Positions 9,800-18,047 of a stretch of DNA of 64,000 bases are shown here, piece by piece. Below the pieces are notes generated by a model, which saw only the letters and a list, made by a program, of their open reading frames with translations, ran no database searches and was not told the origin of the DNA. The stretch comes from Kroppenstedtia guangzhouensis (GTDB taxonomy: Bacteria > Bacillota > Bacilli > Thermoactinomycetales > DSM-45169), in contig NZ_BMEX01000004.1 of NCBI RefSeq assembly GCF_014637345.1, forward strand, positions 248,001 to 312,000, given 5' to 3'. The position numbers and the translations under genes are program-made. Position 1 is the first letter of the stretch; each line of letters starts with the position of its first letter.

Positions 9800-9904
9800 A
9801 TGAGCTACGGGTACTATGGTTACGGGTTCGGTCTGGGCCGGCTTCTGATCTTCCTGTTGGTGATCGCCACCATCTTCGCTTTAGTCGGTTACTGGGGCTA
9901 CTGA
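9800..9904 (+). CDS. YjcZ-family small membrane peptide (sporulation-associated)
   Basis: A 34-residue peptide starting MSYGYYGYGFGLG, then one hydrophobic helix (LLIFLLVIATIFALVGY) and a final YWGY. The Gly/Tyr-rich head plus single span is the YjcZ/YhfE-type pattern of many Bacillales sporulation peptides. AAAGGAGGGTGG lies upstream. It stands alone between the opp terminator and its own terminator. Its function is not known. Confidence 0.85.
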   Translation: MSYGYYGYGFGLGRLLIFLLVIATIFALVGYWGY

Positions 9905-9968
9905 TTCAATCCCCAGGTTCCCAGCAACGGTTTGATCAGACATGCCCCAATCAACACCCTTGGCACAA

Positions 9969-10016
9969 GAGAAAGCACTTCTTTATTTAAAAAAGGAGGG
10001 CTTTCTCGTTTTTTTA
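9969..10016 (+). terminator. Terminator before the carrier-protein operon
   Basis: GAGAAAGC (9969-9976) pairs with GCTTTCTC (10000-10007), followed by GTTTTTTT. It insulates the LysW operon from upstream transcription. Confidence 0.75.
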
Positions 10017-10261
10017 ATTATTATAAATAAATCTCAGACGACCCTCCCTAAAGGAGTGGATTGTTGTCCCGCGGGTGAAGAGAACAAACTGTAACTCTAT
10101 ATATCGTATACATCATTTGAAGAAATCGGAATATAGATCCGATGCACAATTTACATAAAAAGTTGACGACAGTAAAGATTATTTTATGGGATATTGCATT
10201 ATTACAATAATTTCATCCTGAAATTGTATAGTTATAATTTGAAAATATATAATAAAAATCC

Positions 10262-10289
10262 TTGACAGGCTATTCCATCTTCGTATACA
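10262..10289 (+). promoter_or_regulatory. Sigma-A promoter of the LysW operon
   Basis: A perfect TTGACA (10262-10267), a 16-base spacer and TATACA (10284-10289), about 53 bases before lysW. The flanking stretch 10080-10340 is much more A+T-rich than its surroundings and holds no gene. It also contains a second TTGACG near 10163. No riboswitch or operator was recognised. Confidence 0.7.
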
Positions 10290-10342
10290 GTTGTCTTTGA
10301 AATTGATGGAAAAAAACATAGTTTGCGAAGGGAGAAGTTAAA

Positions 10343-10516
10343 ATGGAAAAATTAGCGTGTATTGTATGCAAGGATGAAATCAGTGTGGACCAGGATGCAA
10401 CCACCGGTGAGATCGTGGAATGCGCCTCTTGCGGACAAGAACACGAGGTTCATATTACGGGAGATGGGGTCAAAGTGGAACTGGCACCGGAAATTGAAGA
10501 AACATGGGGAGAGTAA
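10343..10516 (+). CDS. lysW: LysW-type amino-group carrier protein
   Basis: A 57-residue acidic protein. Its zinc site is Cys6-x2-Cys9 and Cys27-x2-Cys30, and the second half reads CASCGQEHEV. The C-terminus is EETWGE, matching the EDWGE end of LysW. The terminal Glu gamma-carboxylate is the point to which a LysX enzyme attaches the alpha-amino group of a substrate (established for Thermus and archaeal LysW). The carrier then holds and protects the intermediate through phosphorylation, reduction and amination. GGGAGAAG precedes the ATG. lysX starts two bases after its stop. It has no paralogue in the window. In a spore-former using the diaminopimelate route to lysine, a LysW points to secondary metabolism (inference). 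Confidence 0.95.
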   Translation: MEKLACIVCKDEISVDQDATTGEIVECASCGQEHEVHITGDGVKVELAPEIEETWGE

Positions 10517-10517
10517 A

Positions 10518-11426
10518 GTGACCCAACACAGTAGCGATCACACGGAAGTTTTGCTTTGTGTGACTAAACTGCGGGAAGAAGAAAAACGAATTGCAGATTA
10601 TCTGGAGAAAGACGGTCTTCAAGTTCAAATCAATCTCGATTCCATGGAGCTTCCCTTGGAATCGGGTCATCCGGAACAGATGTCGGGGATTGCGCTGATC
10701 CGTTGCCTGTCGCAGAAGAATGCACTCAACCGAGCAACTCTGCTGGAGTTGGCGGGAGTGGAGACGCTTAACTCTGTGAGGGCGATCATGATTTGTACGA
10801 ACAAAATATATCAGGCGGTGACTTTTCAAAAATATAAAATTCCGCAACCGAGGTTTAAGGTTGCTTTCAGGACCTCCCATCTATTGGATGCATTCGAAAC
10901 CTTCGGGAAAATATTCGTCATCAAACCTGCAAGTTCATCGTGGGGCCGGGGGATTGCTAGAATTGTCGGGAAAGATTGTCTGGACGGATGGATTGCTGCC
11001 CGGGAGTCCCTGGATCCGGGTCAGCAGTCCTTCCCGGTGCTTATTCAGGAATACATCGATAAGGGGGATTTTGACATACGGGTGGTGGTTGTGGGAAAGG
11101 AACCGATTGTTGCCTTTCGGAGGATTTCCCCGGATAACTGGAAAACAAATACATACCTGGGATCGGAAGTGGAACCGTTGGAAATGAACAACGAGATTCG
11201 TTTGATCTGCCACCGGTTGACCAGGATCCTGGGCGAGGGGATCTATGGGGTCGATTTATTCTATGACCACCGTAACCGATGTTATTTGGTCTGCGAGGTA
11301 AACCAAAACCCAGAATTCTCTAAATCATGGAAAATACATGGTGTGGATGTAGCCAGTTACATTGCAAAATATGTTCGCAGTCGCATTTTCGCCAAACGTA
11401 AAGAACAGTTGGTTTTTAACTCGTGA
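10518..11426 (+). CDS. lysX: LysX-type ATP-grasp ligase loading the carrier protein
   Basis: A 302-residue RimK/LysX-family ATP-grasp enzyme. The nucleotide-binding part shows FVIKPASSSWGRGIARI (about 133-149), then VLIQEYIDKGDFDIRVVVVG and the metal-binding end VCEVNQNPEF. LysX ligates the amino group of glutamate or alpha-aminoadipate to the C-terminal Glu of LysW using ATP (family knowledge). The start is GTG 10518, with GGGGAG inside the end of lysW as binding site; the frame is open further up but overlaps lysW entirely. Which amino acid is loaded cannot be read from the sequence; glutamate is the likelier guess if a transketolase adds two carbons later. Confidence 0.88.
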   Translation: MTQHSSDHTEVLLCVTKLREEEKRIADYLEKDGLQVQINLDSMELPLESGHPEQMSGIALIRCLSQKNALNRATLLELAGVETLNSVRAIMICTNKIYQAVTFQKYKIPQPRFKVAFRTSHLLDAFETFGKIFVIKPASSSWGRGIARIVGKDCLDGWIAARESLDPGQQSFPVLIQEYIDKGDFDIRVVVVGKEPIVAFRRISPDNWKTNTYLGSEVEPLEMNNEIRLICHRLTRILGEGIYGVDLFYDHRNRCYLVCEVNQNPEFSKSWKIHGVDVASYIAKYVRSRIFAKRKEQLVFNS

Positions 11427-11442
11427 TAAAGGGAGATGAAAA

Positions 11443-12126
11443 ATGAAAAACTCACGGATTAAAGAAGAAGATTATTTCTCTATCTCCTTTGTCCTCTCCC
11501 GGGTCCTGACCTCAGGGGTGATTATGAGTATAGAGAAAAATGAGAATGAATTAAAAGGACTGGAAAAAAGAATCAAAAAGATTGCAAAAACCAAATATGC
11601 ATCTTTGTTTAACAGCTATACCGGAGCTGTCCACGCTGCTCTGTGGGGACAGGATCTGGTGTACGGTTCTTCCACCAGAATAGATCATGCAAGCGAGCAG
11701 GAGAGAAAATTCCTGCATTGGCTGGGTGTGGAGCTTGTCTCTGATGAAAAGGTACCACTGGGCTTTGAGCGTGTGTCAATCGATTGGGATCATTTAAATC
11801 GGGTGGAAGAATTGGTTCACTCCAAACTGGATGGTTCCTCCGTTTTGGTACTGGATTTCACTCCATTGGGTTTTGGTCCCTGTGCGGCGATTGCGACCGA
11901 TGACACGATGGTGTGGAAGAAAGCTGAACGGCTCAAAATCTTTGGAGCGTTTGATCTGAAAACGATGTGGACTCAGGAAGAAAGCGATCCGGAAATCCAA
12001 CCGGCGATCCAGTTCAATTACAGGCTGAGTCCTCTGGTTGCTGCCTGTGTGAAATTATCCCTGTTGAGGAGGAATCGTGCGAATGAAGACAGACTTTATT
12101 CGAAAGCCGCTCCCATTACCAACTGA
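11443..12126 (+). CDS. Compact, degenerate DegT/DnrJ-like protein without the PLP lysine
   Basis: A 227-residue protein that looks like a shortened relative of the next gene. SYTGAVHAALWGQDLVYGS recalls the 'SGT-x-A-L-x-L-A-L' cofactor loop of DegT aminotransferases. FGPCAAIATDDTMVWKKAER recalls the segment just after the catalytic lysine ('GEGG-x-I-x-T-D-D'), and NYRLSPLVAACVKLSLL recalls the 'NYRMS-x-x-Q-A-A' segment. The position expected to hold the PLP-binding lysine reads DFTPLGFG, with no lysine, so it is probably not catalytic. It may be a partner or regulatory subunit of the full aminotransferase, which overlaps its end by 50 bases. GGGAG lies seven bases before the ATG. The family call is pattern-based and uncertain. 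Confidence 0.6.
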   Translation: MKNSRIKEEDYFSISFVLSRVLTSGVIMSIEKNENELKGLEKRIKKIAKTKYASLFNSYTGAVHAALWGQDLVYGSSTRIDHASEQERKFLHWLGVELVSDEKVPLGFERVSIDWDHLNRVEELVHSKLDGSSVLVLDFTPLGFGPCAAIATDDTMVWKKAERLKIFGAFDLKTMWTQEESDPEIQPAIQFNYRLSPLVAACVKLSLLRRNRANEDRLYSKAAPITN

Positions 12127-13405
12127 GGATTGGATCAAAGAAACCTTGGCTTATCAAGGCGGTCCTCCGATCATTCCCGAAGACATCCGTAAAACCGTGT
12201 TCCCTGTGATTACCAAAGAAGACATCACACAGATGATGATCTCCCTTCAGCAGGATGAGGGCAGTGTCGTTGATGAATTTACAGAGGCTTACCGTAAGTA
12301 TGTGGGAGCCAATCATGCCATTGCCACTGCCAGTGGTACTTCCAGCCTGCATCTAGCATTGGTTGGGGTGGGGGTTGAACCGGGTGACGAAGTGATCTTG
12401 CCGGCTTTCACCTTCATTGCAACAGCACAAGCTGTCTTGGCCGCCAAAGCGATTCCCGTTTTTGTAGATATCGATCCAAGGACCTACTGTTTGGATCCGG
12501 TGAAGGTGGAAAAAGCGATCACGAACAAAACGAAGGCGATTATGCCGGTCCATGTGCACGGGTTGCCGGCAGATCTGCCCCGATTGAGGGAGCTCGCCAA
12601 CAAGTATTCTTTGCGCTTGGTGGAAGATGCTTCCCATGCTCACTCTGCTTCGATCGATGGACAGATGTGCGGTTCCATCGGCGATGGGGCGGGTCAGAGT
12701 CTGATGGCGGACAAAAATTTCCCCGTCGGGGGGGAAGGTGGAATTGCATTTTTTAAAGAGGAGGCGGATTGGAAAAGGGCTCAAGCCTTCTTGGAGGAAT
12801 CCGGCATTGATTACCGGATGTCCTGGATTGTAGCCGCTTTTGGGATCAGCCAGTTGGAACGTCTTCCATATTATGATGCGATCCGGGCGAGAAATGCGGA
12901 TTATCTGACCAAGGCCTTGTCTGAGACACGGTTATTCGAGGGACCTTATGTACCTGAGGGATACAAGCACAGTTACAATATGTACCGGATAAGAATCTCT
13001 CCGGAATCCCTCGGACTCGATGATCTGGAGGATTACAAAGTTAAAAACGCGATCCAGGAGCTCATCAACAGCGAGGGGGTATTTGCAAGGGAGTGGCAGA
13101 ACATGCCGATCCCGGGACATCTTCCTTTCAAAAACAGAAGAGGGTTTGGTAATGGATATCCCTTTACCTTATCTGAACGAGAGGACTTCGGTTATGATCT
13201 TCATCACTTCCCCGAAACGTTGAAAATGTTGCGTACCACGTTAACCCTCTGCAGAGAACTTCGATCACCGATCGAATATGAACGGATTCAAGCTTACGCC
13301 CTAGCATTCAAAAAAATAGAGGAAAATCCCGACATGATTCGCGAAGTCGTGGAAAAAAACAAGGAAATCAAGGTTTTATATGAAAGGGATGCCAGATTGG
13401 GATGA
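12077..13405 (+). CDS. DegT/DnrJ/EryC1/StrS-family PLP aminotransferase
   Basis: A protein of about 442 residues with the fold-type I features of sugar and natural-product aminotransferases. ATASGTSSLHLAL (83-95) grips the cofactor phosphate, EDASHAH (183-189) carries the pyridine-binding Asp, and MADKNFPVGGEGG (210-222) carries the PLP lysine, Lys213. YRMSWIVAAFGISQLE follows. In this operon it is the only complete aminotransferase, so it probably aminates the ketone left after two-carbon transfer onto the carrier-bound aldehyde (inference). Start is GTG 12077 (GAGGAGG four bases upstream) or ATG 12083 (ten bases). The 50-base overlap with the previous gene suggests coupled translation. Confidence 0.9.
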   Translation: MRMKTDFIRKPLPLPTEDWIKETLAYQGGPPIIPEDIRKTVFPVITKEDITQMMISLQQDEGSVVDEFTEAYRKYVGANHAIATASGTSSLHLALVGVGVEPGDEVILPAFTFIATAQAVLAAKAIPVFVDIDPRTYCLDPVKVEKAITNKTKAIMPVHVHGLPADLPRLRELANKYSLRLVEDASHAHSASIDGQMCGSIGDGAGQSLMADKNFPVGGEGGIAFFKEEADWKRAQAFLEESGIDYRMSWIVAAFGISQLERLPYYDAIRARNADYLTKALSETRLFEGPYVPEGYKHSYNMYRIRISPESLGLDDLEDYKVKNAIQELINSEGVFAREWQNMPIPGHLPFKNRRGFGNGYPFTLSEREDFGYDLHHFPETLKMLRTTLTLCRELRSPIEYERIQAYALAFKKIEENPDMIREVVEKNKEIKVLYERDARLG

Positions 13406-13420
13406 CTGGAGGAGAACCAA

Positions 13421-14461
13421 GTGAAAAGGGCGGCCATATTGGGCGGGACCGGGTTTACCGGTTCAGAATTGTACAGGTTGTTGGGCGGACACCCATATAT
13501 TGAAGTGGAGTATATCTCATCTGAATCGAAGGCCGGCACCCCTGTGGATCGATACTTCATATCATCCAGGCACAAAAAAAACAAGAGTAACTTAAGGTTT
13601 AGAAAATTATCCGAGTTGGATGGCAGATATGACCTGATCTTTTCCTGCTTGCCCACGGGTTCTTTGCCTCAACATATCGAGCGAATAGCGGAACATACGG
13701 ATTACATCTTCAATATCAGCGGGGATTATCGAATCCCGGATGCAGACCTCTTGCAGAAATATTATCCTGAGACACTCAAACATGAATTTTCGGGAGGCAG
13801 CCATTACTACATACCGGAGTTCAGTGAGATCAAGCGGGATGTCAAAGTGGTGAATCTTCCGGGGTGTATGGCGGTGGCGAGCATTTACTCCTTATATCCG
13901 CTGGTGGCTCATGACTTGATCGAATCTTGGGTGGTGACGGATGCCAAAACAGGTTCAAGTGGAGCGGGAAAATCCAGTGCGGAGACCCATGCGGAACGCT
14001 CCCACAATTTCCGGCCCCACAAAGCTCATGGGCACAGACATCAACCGGAGATTCAATTTGCCCTTCAGAAGCATCTGGGCCGAAGGATTGAGCTCCAGTT
14101 CTCCACTTACAGTTTGGATCTGCCCCGGGGGATCTCGGTGTCTTCGTATTCCCGGCTGAAGGAAGACGTTTCGGAAATCGATGTAAAAAAAGCTTTTTAC
14201 AGCACTTATGTGTCAAAGCCATTCGTTCACTATCTCCGTTCAAAAAATGGAGCCCAATCTCTGCCCATGATTAAAACGGTGGTAGGTACCAACGATGTGG
14301 AAGTCGGGGTGTATGTGGAGGGAAGAAACTGCGTATCCATCGCAAGTATTGACAACTTGATCAAAGGTGCTGCCGGACAAGCCATTCAGGCAGCCAATCT
14401 CTATATGGGTTTCCCTGAGGAAACGGGAGTTCAATCTTCAGCAGAAGGAGCATGGCCCTAA
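13421..14461 (+). CDS. lysY: LysY/ArgC-type carrier-bound acyl-phosphate reductase
   Basis: A 346-residue NADPH-dependent semialdehyde dehydrogenase of the ArgC/LysY family. The N-terminal dinucleotide motif is GGTGFTGSEL (8-17). The catalytic cysteine is Cys149 in NLPGCMAVAS, and the family loop KTGSSGAGK is intact, as is the HKAHGHRHQPEI segment with the catalytic His. It should reduce the LysW-linked acyl phosphate to the aldehyde. The cysteine neighbourhood (GCMAVA) differs from usual ArgC (GCYPTA) and LysY (GCNATA), so it may be a separate branch. Start is GTG 13421 behind GGAGGAG. It ends in TAATG with the next gene. Confidence 0.9.
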   Translation: MKRAAILGGTGFTGSELYRLLGGHPYIEVEYISSESKAGTPVDRYFISSRHKKNKSNLRFRKLSELDGRYDLIFSCLPTGSLPQHIERIAEHTDYIFNISGDYRIPDADLLQKYYPETLKHEFSGGSHYYIPEFSEIKRDVKVVNLPGCMAVASIYSLYPLVAHDLIESWVVTDAKTGSSGAGKSSAETHAERSHNFRPHKAHGHRHQPEIQFALQKHLGRRIELQFSTYSLDLPRGISVSSYSRLKEDVSEIDVKKAFYSTYVSKPFVHYLRSKNGAQSLPMIKTVVGTNDVEVGVYVEGRNCVSIASIDNLIKGAAGQAIQAANLYMGFPEETGVQSSAEGAWP

Positions 14462-16311
14462 TGGACAAACTGTATGTAATCAAACTTGGCAGCAGTACCA
14501 TTATGAATAAACCAGGGGTTTTCAGGGAGATTCAACAGATTGTGCAGAGGGGAAATCAAGTACTCCTTGTCGCCGGCGGCGCTGAGGGAATCAAACAAAA
14601 GTATGAACAGCTCAACCGGGAAATGCCTTTCCTCACCTTGACGAGCGGGGATGAAGTTCGATACTGTTCTCCAGAGGAAATGCCGATCATCCGTGCGGCT
14701 TATCATGAGACGATCTTAGCCAAAACAGTGGAAGCAATGAAATCGCATCATTTGAATGTCTTTGCCCAACTCGGGGGCGACAATGGGGTTGTGACCGGCA
14801 AAAAAGCGAAGCCCCTGAAGGCTGTCAAAAATAATCGAGCATTCATTGTCCGTGACTCCCTGTTTGGACGTTACACAGGGTGTCATAAAGAATTTTTGAA
14901 ATCGGTATTGGTCACATACGATGTGGTTTGTCTGACGCCTCCGATCTATGATCCAAAGATCGGGGAGTATATCAACATTGATGCAGATATGTTGGCAGCC
15001 CATTTGGCAATTGACTTGGATGCGCATCATTTACGATTTGTCACCGGTACGCCTGGGATCCTCCAGGATATTCATGACGACCACTCGACGGTTCGGGATG
15101 TGTACCAAGATGACGAGCTTCCTTCGATCACAGGAAGAATGAAGCAAAAAGTGCGCGCAGCCCATATGGCTGTCGAGCAGGGTGCCTGCGATGTTTACAT
15201 TTCCGGTCCGCATACCTTGGCGGGCCGGGGAATTACCCGGTTCTGGAATTTCCCCAGGGAGTTGGCCAGACCTGACTTCGATCTGCTGAACAAAGTGATC
15301 CGTATTCCCTCCGTATCCAAAGATGAGCATGAGCTTGCCAAATTTTTGCTCGATGCCGTCAAGTATCCATCGGTTTCAGGAAATATAGATGCTGCCGGAA
15401 ATATCGTTTTCCAAAAGGGAAATGGAGCGAATCGGTTGCTGCTCCTGGGCCATATGGATACCGTTCCCCCCATCTGGAGAGTAGAGACGGATCAGGATGG
15501 CATCTCGGGCAGAGGTGTTGTTGACGCCAAAGGTAGCTTTGTCAATTTTGTTCATATGTTGGAAGAGGTGGACGTGCCTGAGGATGGGACCTTACTTGTG
15601 ATCGGAGCTGTGGAGGAAGAGGTCTCCTCTTCCAAAGGGGCTTACTATGTAAGGGATCACTATCCCGCAGATGCCGTCATTATCGGTGAGCCGAGCGGAG
15701 AGGATCATTTGACGCTCGGATACTACGGGCTGTACAAACTGCGGATTACAATCAGCAAGAAACAGGAGCATACGGCTGCCAAGGACAGCATCAGTGTGAT
15801 CGATGAGCTCTACCAGGTCGTGGAAAAGATTCGACAACGTGTCCGGGAGATCGATCCGAATACCATGTCATCACTCATTGACATCAAGCAGTTTCAACAG
15901 GAAGATCTGCTCACCGCTGTCGGGACACTGAACTTCAGAATTTCTCCGGCTGCTGGAAAAGAGTACAGCCGTGCAATCCGGTTGGATCATCTGGGTGAAC
16001 ATGTTTCCGTCGAGGTGTTGCGCGCTACACCGGGATTCTCCAACCGGAGAAATGACCCTTTGGTCAAAGCCTTTATCCGCAGTTTCTCCGCACATGGCAA
16101 GTCCATTCACTATATCAGAAAGCGGGGAACCAGTGATATGAATACATTGGCAACCACATGGCACAAAGTCCCGATGGTGGCGTACGGTCCGGGGGATTCA
16201 AGCCTCGACCATACGAGTGAGGAGTACCTGCATTTTGAAGAGGTACAAACTACCCGAGCCATTCTGAGGGATGCAATTACGGAATGGTTCCGGATGCGAG
16301 GAGAGGCCTAG
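14461..16311 (+). CDS. LysZ-LysK fusion: carrier-substrate kinase joined to M20 deacylase
   Basis: A single 616-residue chain holding two pathway steps. Residues 1-262 are an amino-acid-kinase domain (VIKLGSS at 6-12, LLVAGGAEG at 35-43, TSGDEVRY at 61-68, NIDADMLAAHLA, and GRMKQKVRAA at 225-234), like LysZ, which phosphorylates the LysW-bound side chain. Residues 275-616 are an M20 metallopeptidase like LysK, which cuts the product off LysW: GHMDTVP (His331, Asp333), GRGVVDAKG (Asp355), GAVEEEVSSSKG (Glu385, Glu386), IIGEPSG (Glu410), KRGTSDMN and a C-terminal DHTSEEY (His584). All metal and catalytic positions appear present in both halves, with no stop or frameshift between. ATG 14461 overlaps the lysY stop (TAATG); ATG 14452 sits too close to the binding site. 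Confidence 0.9.
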   Translation: MDKLYVIKLGSSTIMNKPGVFREIQQIVQRGNQVLLVAGGAEGIKQKYEQLNREMPFLTLTSGDEVRYCSPEEMPIIRAAYHETILAKTVEAMKSHHLNVFAQLGGDNGVVTGKKAKPLKAVKNNRAFIVRDSLFGRYTGCHKEFLKSVLVTYDVVCLTPPIYDPKIGEYINIDADMLAAHLAIDLDAHHLRFVTGTPGILQDIHDDHSTVRDVYQDDELPSITGRMKQKVRAAHMAVEQGACDVYISGPHTLAGRGITRFWNFPRELARPDFDLLNKVIRIPSVSKDEHELAKFLLDAVKYPSVSGNIDAAGNIVFQKGNGANRLLLLGHMDTVPPIWRVETDQDGISGRGVVDAKGSFVNFVHMLEEVDVPEDGTLLVIGAVEEEVSSSKGAYYVRDHYPADAVIIGEPSGEDHLTLGYYGLYKLRITISKKQEHTAAKDSISVIDELYQVVEKIRQRVREIDPNTMSSLIDIKQFQQEDLLTAVGTLNFRISPAAGKEYSRAIRLDHLGEHVSVEVLRATPGFSNRRNDPLVKAFIRSFSAHGKSIHYIRKRGTSDMNTLATTWHKVPMVAYGPGDSSLDHTSEEYLHFEEVQTTRAILRDAITEWFRMRGEA

Positions 16312-17121
16312 ATGGATACATTGGGGTCAATGGAAATTCATTCCGAGTCGCTTGTGAATCGCTTGTCCGGGCTGGCCAATGAAGCAAGGAAGCTGATTGT
16401 GGAGATGGCGGCGACTCCGACAGGCTGTCATATCGGCGGCAGTCTTTCAGTGATCGATCTGTTACTGGGAGTGTACAGCAAATATGGAGAGGACCCGAAT
16501 CATTTGATTGTACTCAGTAAAGGCCACTCCGCTGCAGCTCTGTATGCATGTCTTTATTTACACGGGGTAATTGAAGAGAATCCGGCGGTGAATTATGGAC
16601 AGGACGGATCATTGTTGACCGGTCATCCGAACCATAAACTCCCGGGGATCCCCTTTGCTACGGGAAGTTTGGGTCATGGGATTCCTTATGCTGCCGGGTG
16701 GGCTCTGGCCCAGAAAATGAAAGGAGTAAATGGCATTGGAGTTGCCATTGGTGGGGATGGAGAGTTGCAAGAGGGACTCTGTTGGGAAACTGCACAGATC
16801 GTTCAAGCGAAAGGAATTTCCAATTTTATCTATATCGTGGATTGCAATGGAGGGCAAAATGATGGATTGGTCAGGGACATATCGCCATATCATCATCTGA
16901 GAGGAATGTTCGAATCATTCGGTTTTCTAGTAAAAGAAATCGATGGTCACGACTTCGAGCAAATTCTCTCCGCTGTGGAGCCTGATCCTGAGAAACCGCT
17001 GGCGGTGTTGGCCCATACTGTGAAAGGAAAGGGAATCAAGGCGATTGAGGGGAATCCTCATGCCCATTACGCCAAGATTTCCGAAAAAATTGCTAAGAGA
17101 TGGAGAATGGGTTTAAAATGA
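16312..17121 (+). CDS. Transketolase N-terminal (TPP-binding) subunit
   Basis: A 269-residue transketolase half of the split type. LSKGHSAAALYA carries the conserved His71 and GSLGHGIPYAAG carries His122. The thiamine-diphosphate motif is GGDGELQEGLCWE (147-159) followed by DCNGGQNDG. It should work with the following gene to move a two-carbon ketol unit. In a carrier-protein pathway the likely acceptor is the LysW-linked aldehyde made by the reductase (inference, by analogy with the vazabitide route). It starts directly after the upstream stop; an internal ATG at 16330 is a possible alternative. Its end overlaps the next gene by ATGA. Confidence 0.9.
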   Translation: MDTLGSMEIHSESLVNRLSGLANEARKLIVEMAATPTGCHIGGSLSVIDLLLGVYSKYGEDPNHLIVLSKGHSAAALYACLYLHGVIEENPAVNYGQDGSLLTGHPNHKLPGIPFATGSLGHGIPYAAGWALAQKMKGVNGIGVAIGGDGELQEGLCWETAQIVQAKGISNFIYIVDCNGGQNDGLVRDISPYHHLRGMFESFGFLVKEIDGHDFEQILSAVEPDPEKPLAVLAHTVKGKGIKAIEGNPHAHYAKISEKIAKRWRMGLK

Positions 17122-18047
17122 GTTTATCCGGAAGAGAAGCGTATAAAGCAGAGTTGGCGGAGTTGGCTTGTGAGAATGACAAGATCCTATGCATTGAAGC
17201 GGATTTGGGAGGGAAAAACCATGCCTTTCAGCAAAGGCATCCGGATCGGTTCCTGAACCTCGGTATTGCGGAATCGGCGGGGATTGACATGGCGGCGGGA
17301 CTGGCCGAAGGAGGTTTTATTCCCTTTTTCTCCACCTTTGCTTCCTTTGCGGCCTTGCGGTCCGCCGAAAGCATTAAGCTGGCCATGGGCTACATGGGGA
17401 AAAATATAAAAATTGCAGCGGCATACGGTGGAGTGTCCGGCGGTTGGTTTGGAACCACACATCACTGTTTGGAAGACATTGCGGTCCTGCAATCATTCCA
17501 GAACATTCGGATTGCCTGCCCTCACGGAGAGGCAGAAACCAGAAAAGTGATCAGAGAGGCGGCGGCATCTCCTGATCCGTATTACATCCGCCTTTCCCGA
17601 AATGAGGTGTTTCAAAGTCTGGATCGGGCCCCGGAACAAAGTTGTCGGGAAATCATCTACCAACAGAAGGAGATTGAACATTCCCATTTGTGTTTGATCT
17701 CTGTGGGAGAGCAGGCCACAGAATTGTGCAAACAGATGACGGAAAAGGATCCTTCCCTTCTCCATGCTCACCTCGTGTACGTGGACAGCATTTCATTGAG
17801 AAGTTATGTAAAAGAGTTGAAGAAAGTCTCTGATCAATTTCTGGTCGTGGAAGAACACAGGGGTACGGGAGGTACAGCGTCTTATCTCTCTTTGTTGATG
17901 CCGGAATGCAAGGTGTATTCTCACGATTGCGGCGATAAATGGCCCTCTTATGGAGGTGACCATGCCGATGTCCTGCGTTATTTGGGTTTTGGCCTCGAAG
18001 AACTGAAAGGACAGGTCGCCGCCATAGGAGGAAGAAATGGTATTTAG
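17118..18047 (+). CDS. Transketolase C-terminal (pyrimidine-binding) subunit
   Basis: A protein of about 309 residues forming the second half of the split transketolase. LNLGIAESAGIDMAAGLAEG carries the essential Glu (Glu52), then FFSTFASFAALRSAESIK and the THHCLEDIAVLQ segment. The C-terminal third is the transketolase-C domain (LVVEEHRGTGG). Starting at ATG 17118 gives an ATGA overlap with the N-terminal subunit, the usual sign of coupled translation and equal stoichiometry; an upstream in-frame ATG at 17100 is less likely. The last codons overlap the MFS gene by 11 bases. Confidence 0.9.
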   Translation: MSLSGREAYKAELAELACENDKILCIEADLGGKNHAFQQRHPDRFLNLGIAESAGIDMAAGLAEGGFIPFFSTFASFAALRSAESIKLAMGYMGKNIKIAAAYGGVSGGWFGTTHHCLEDIAVLQSFQNIRIACPHGEAETRKVIREAAASPDPYYIRLSRNEVFQSLDRAPEQSCREIIYQQKEIEHSHLCLISVGEQATELCKQMTEKDPSLLHAHLVYVDSISLRSYVKELKKVSDQFLVVEEHRGTGGTASYLSLLMPECKVYSHDCGDKWPSYGGDHADVLRYLGFGLEELKGQVAAIGGRNGI

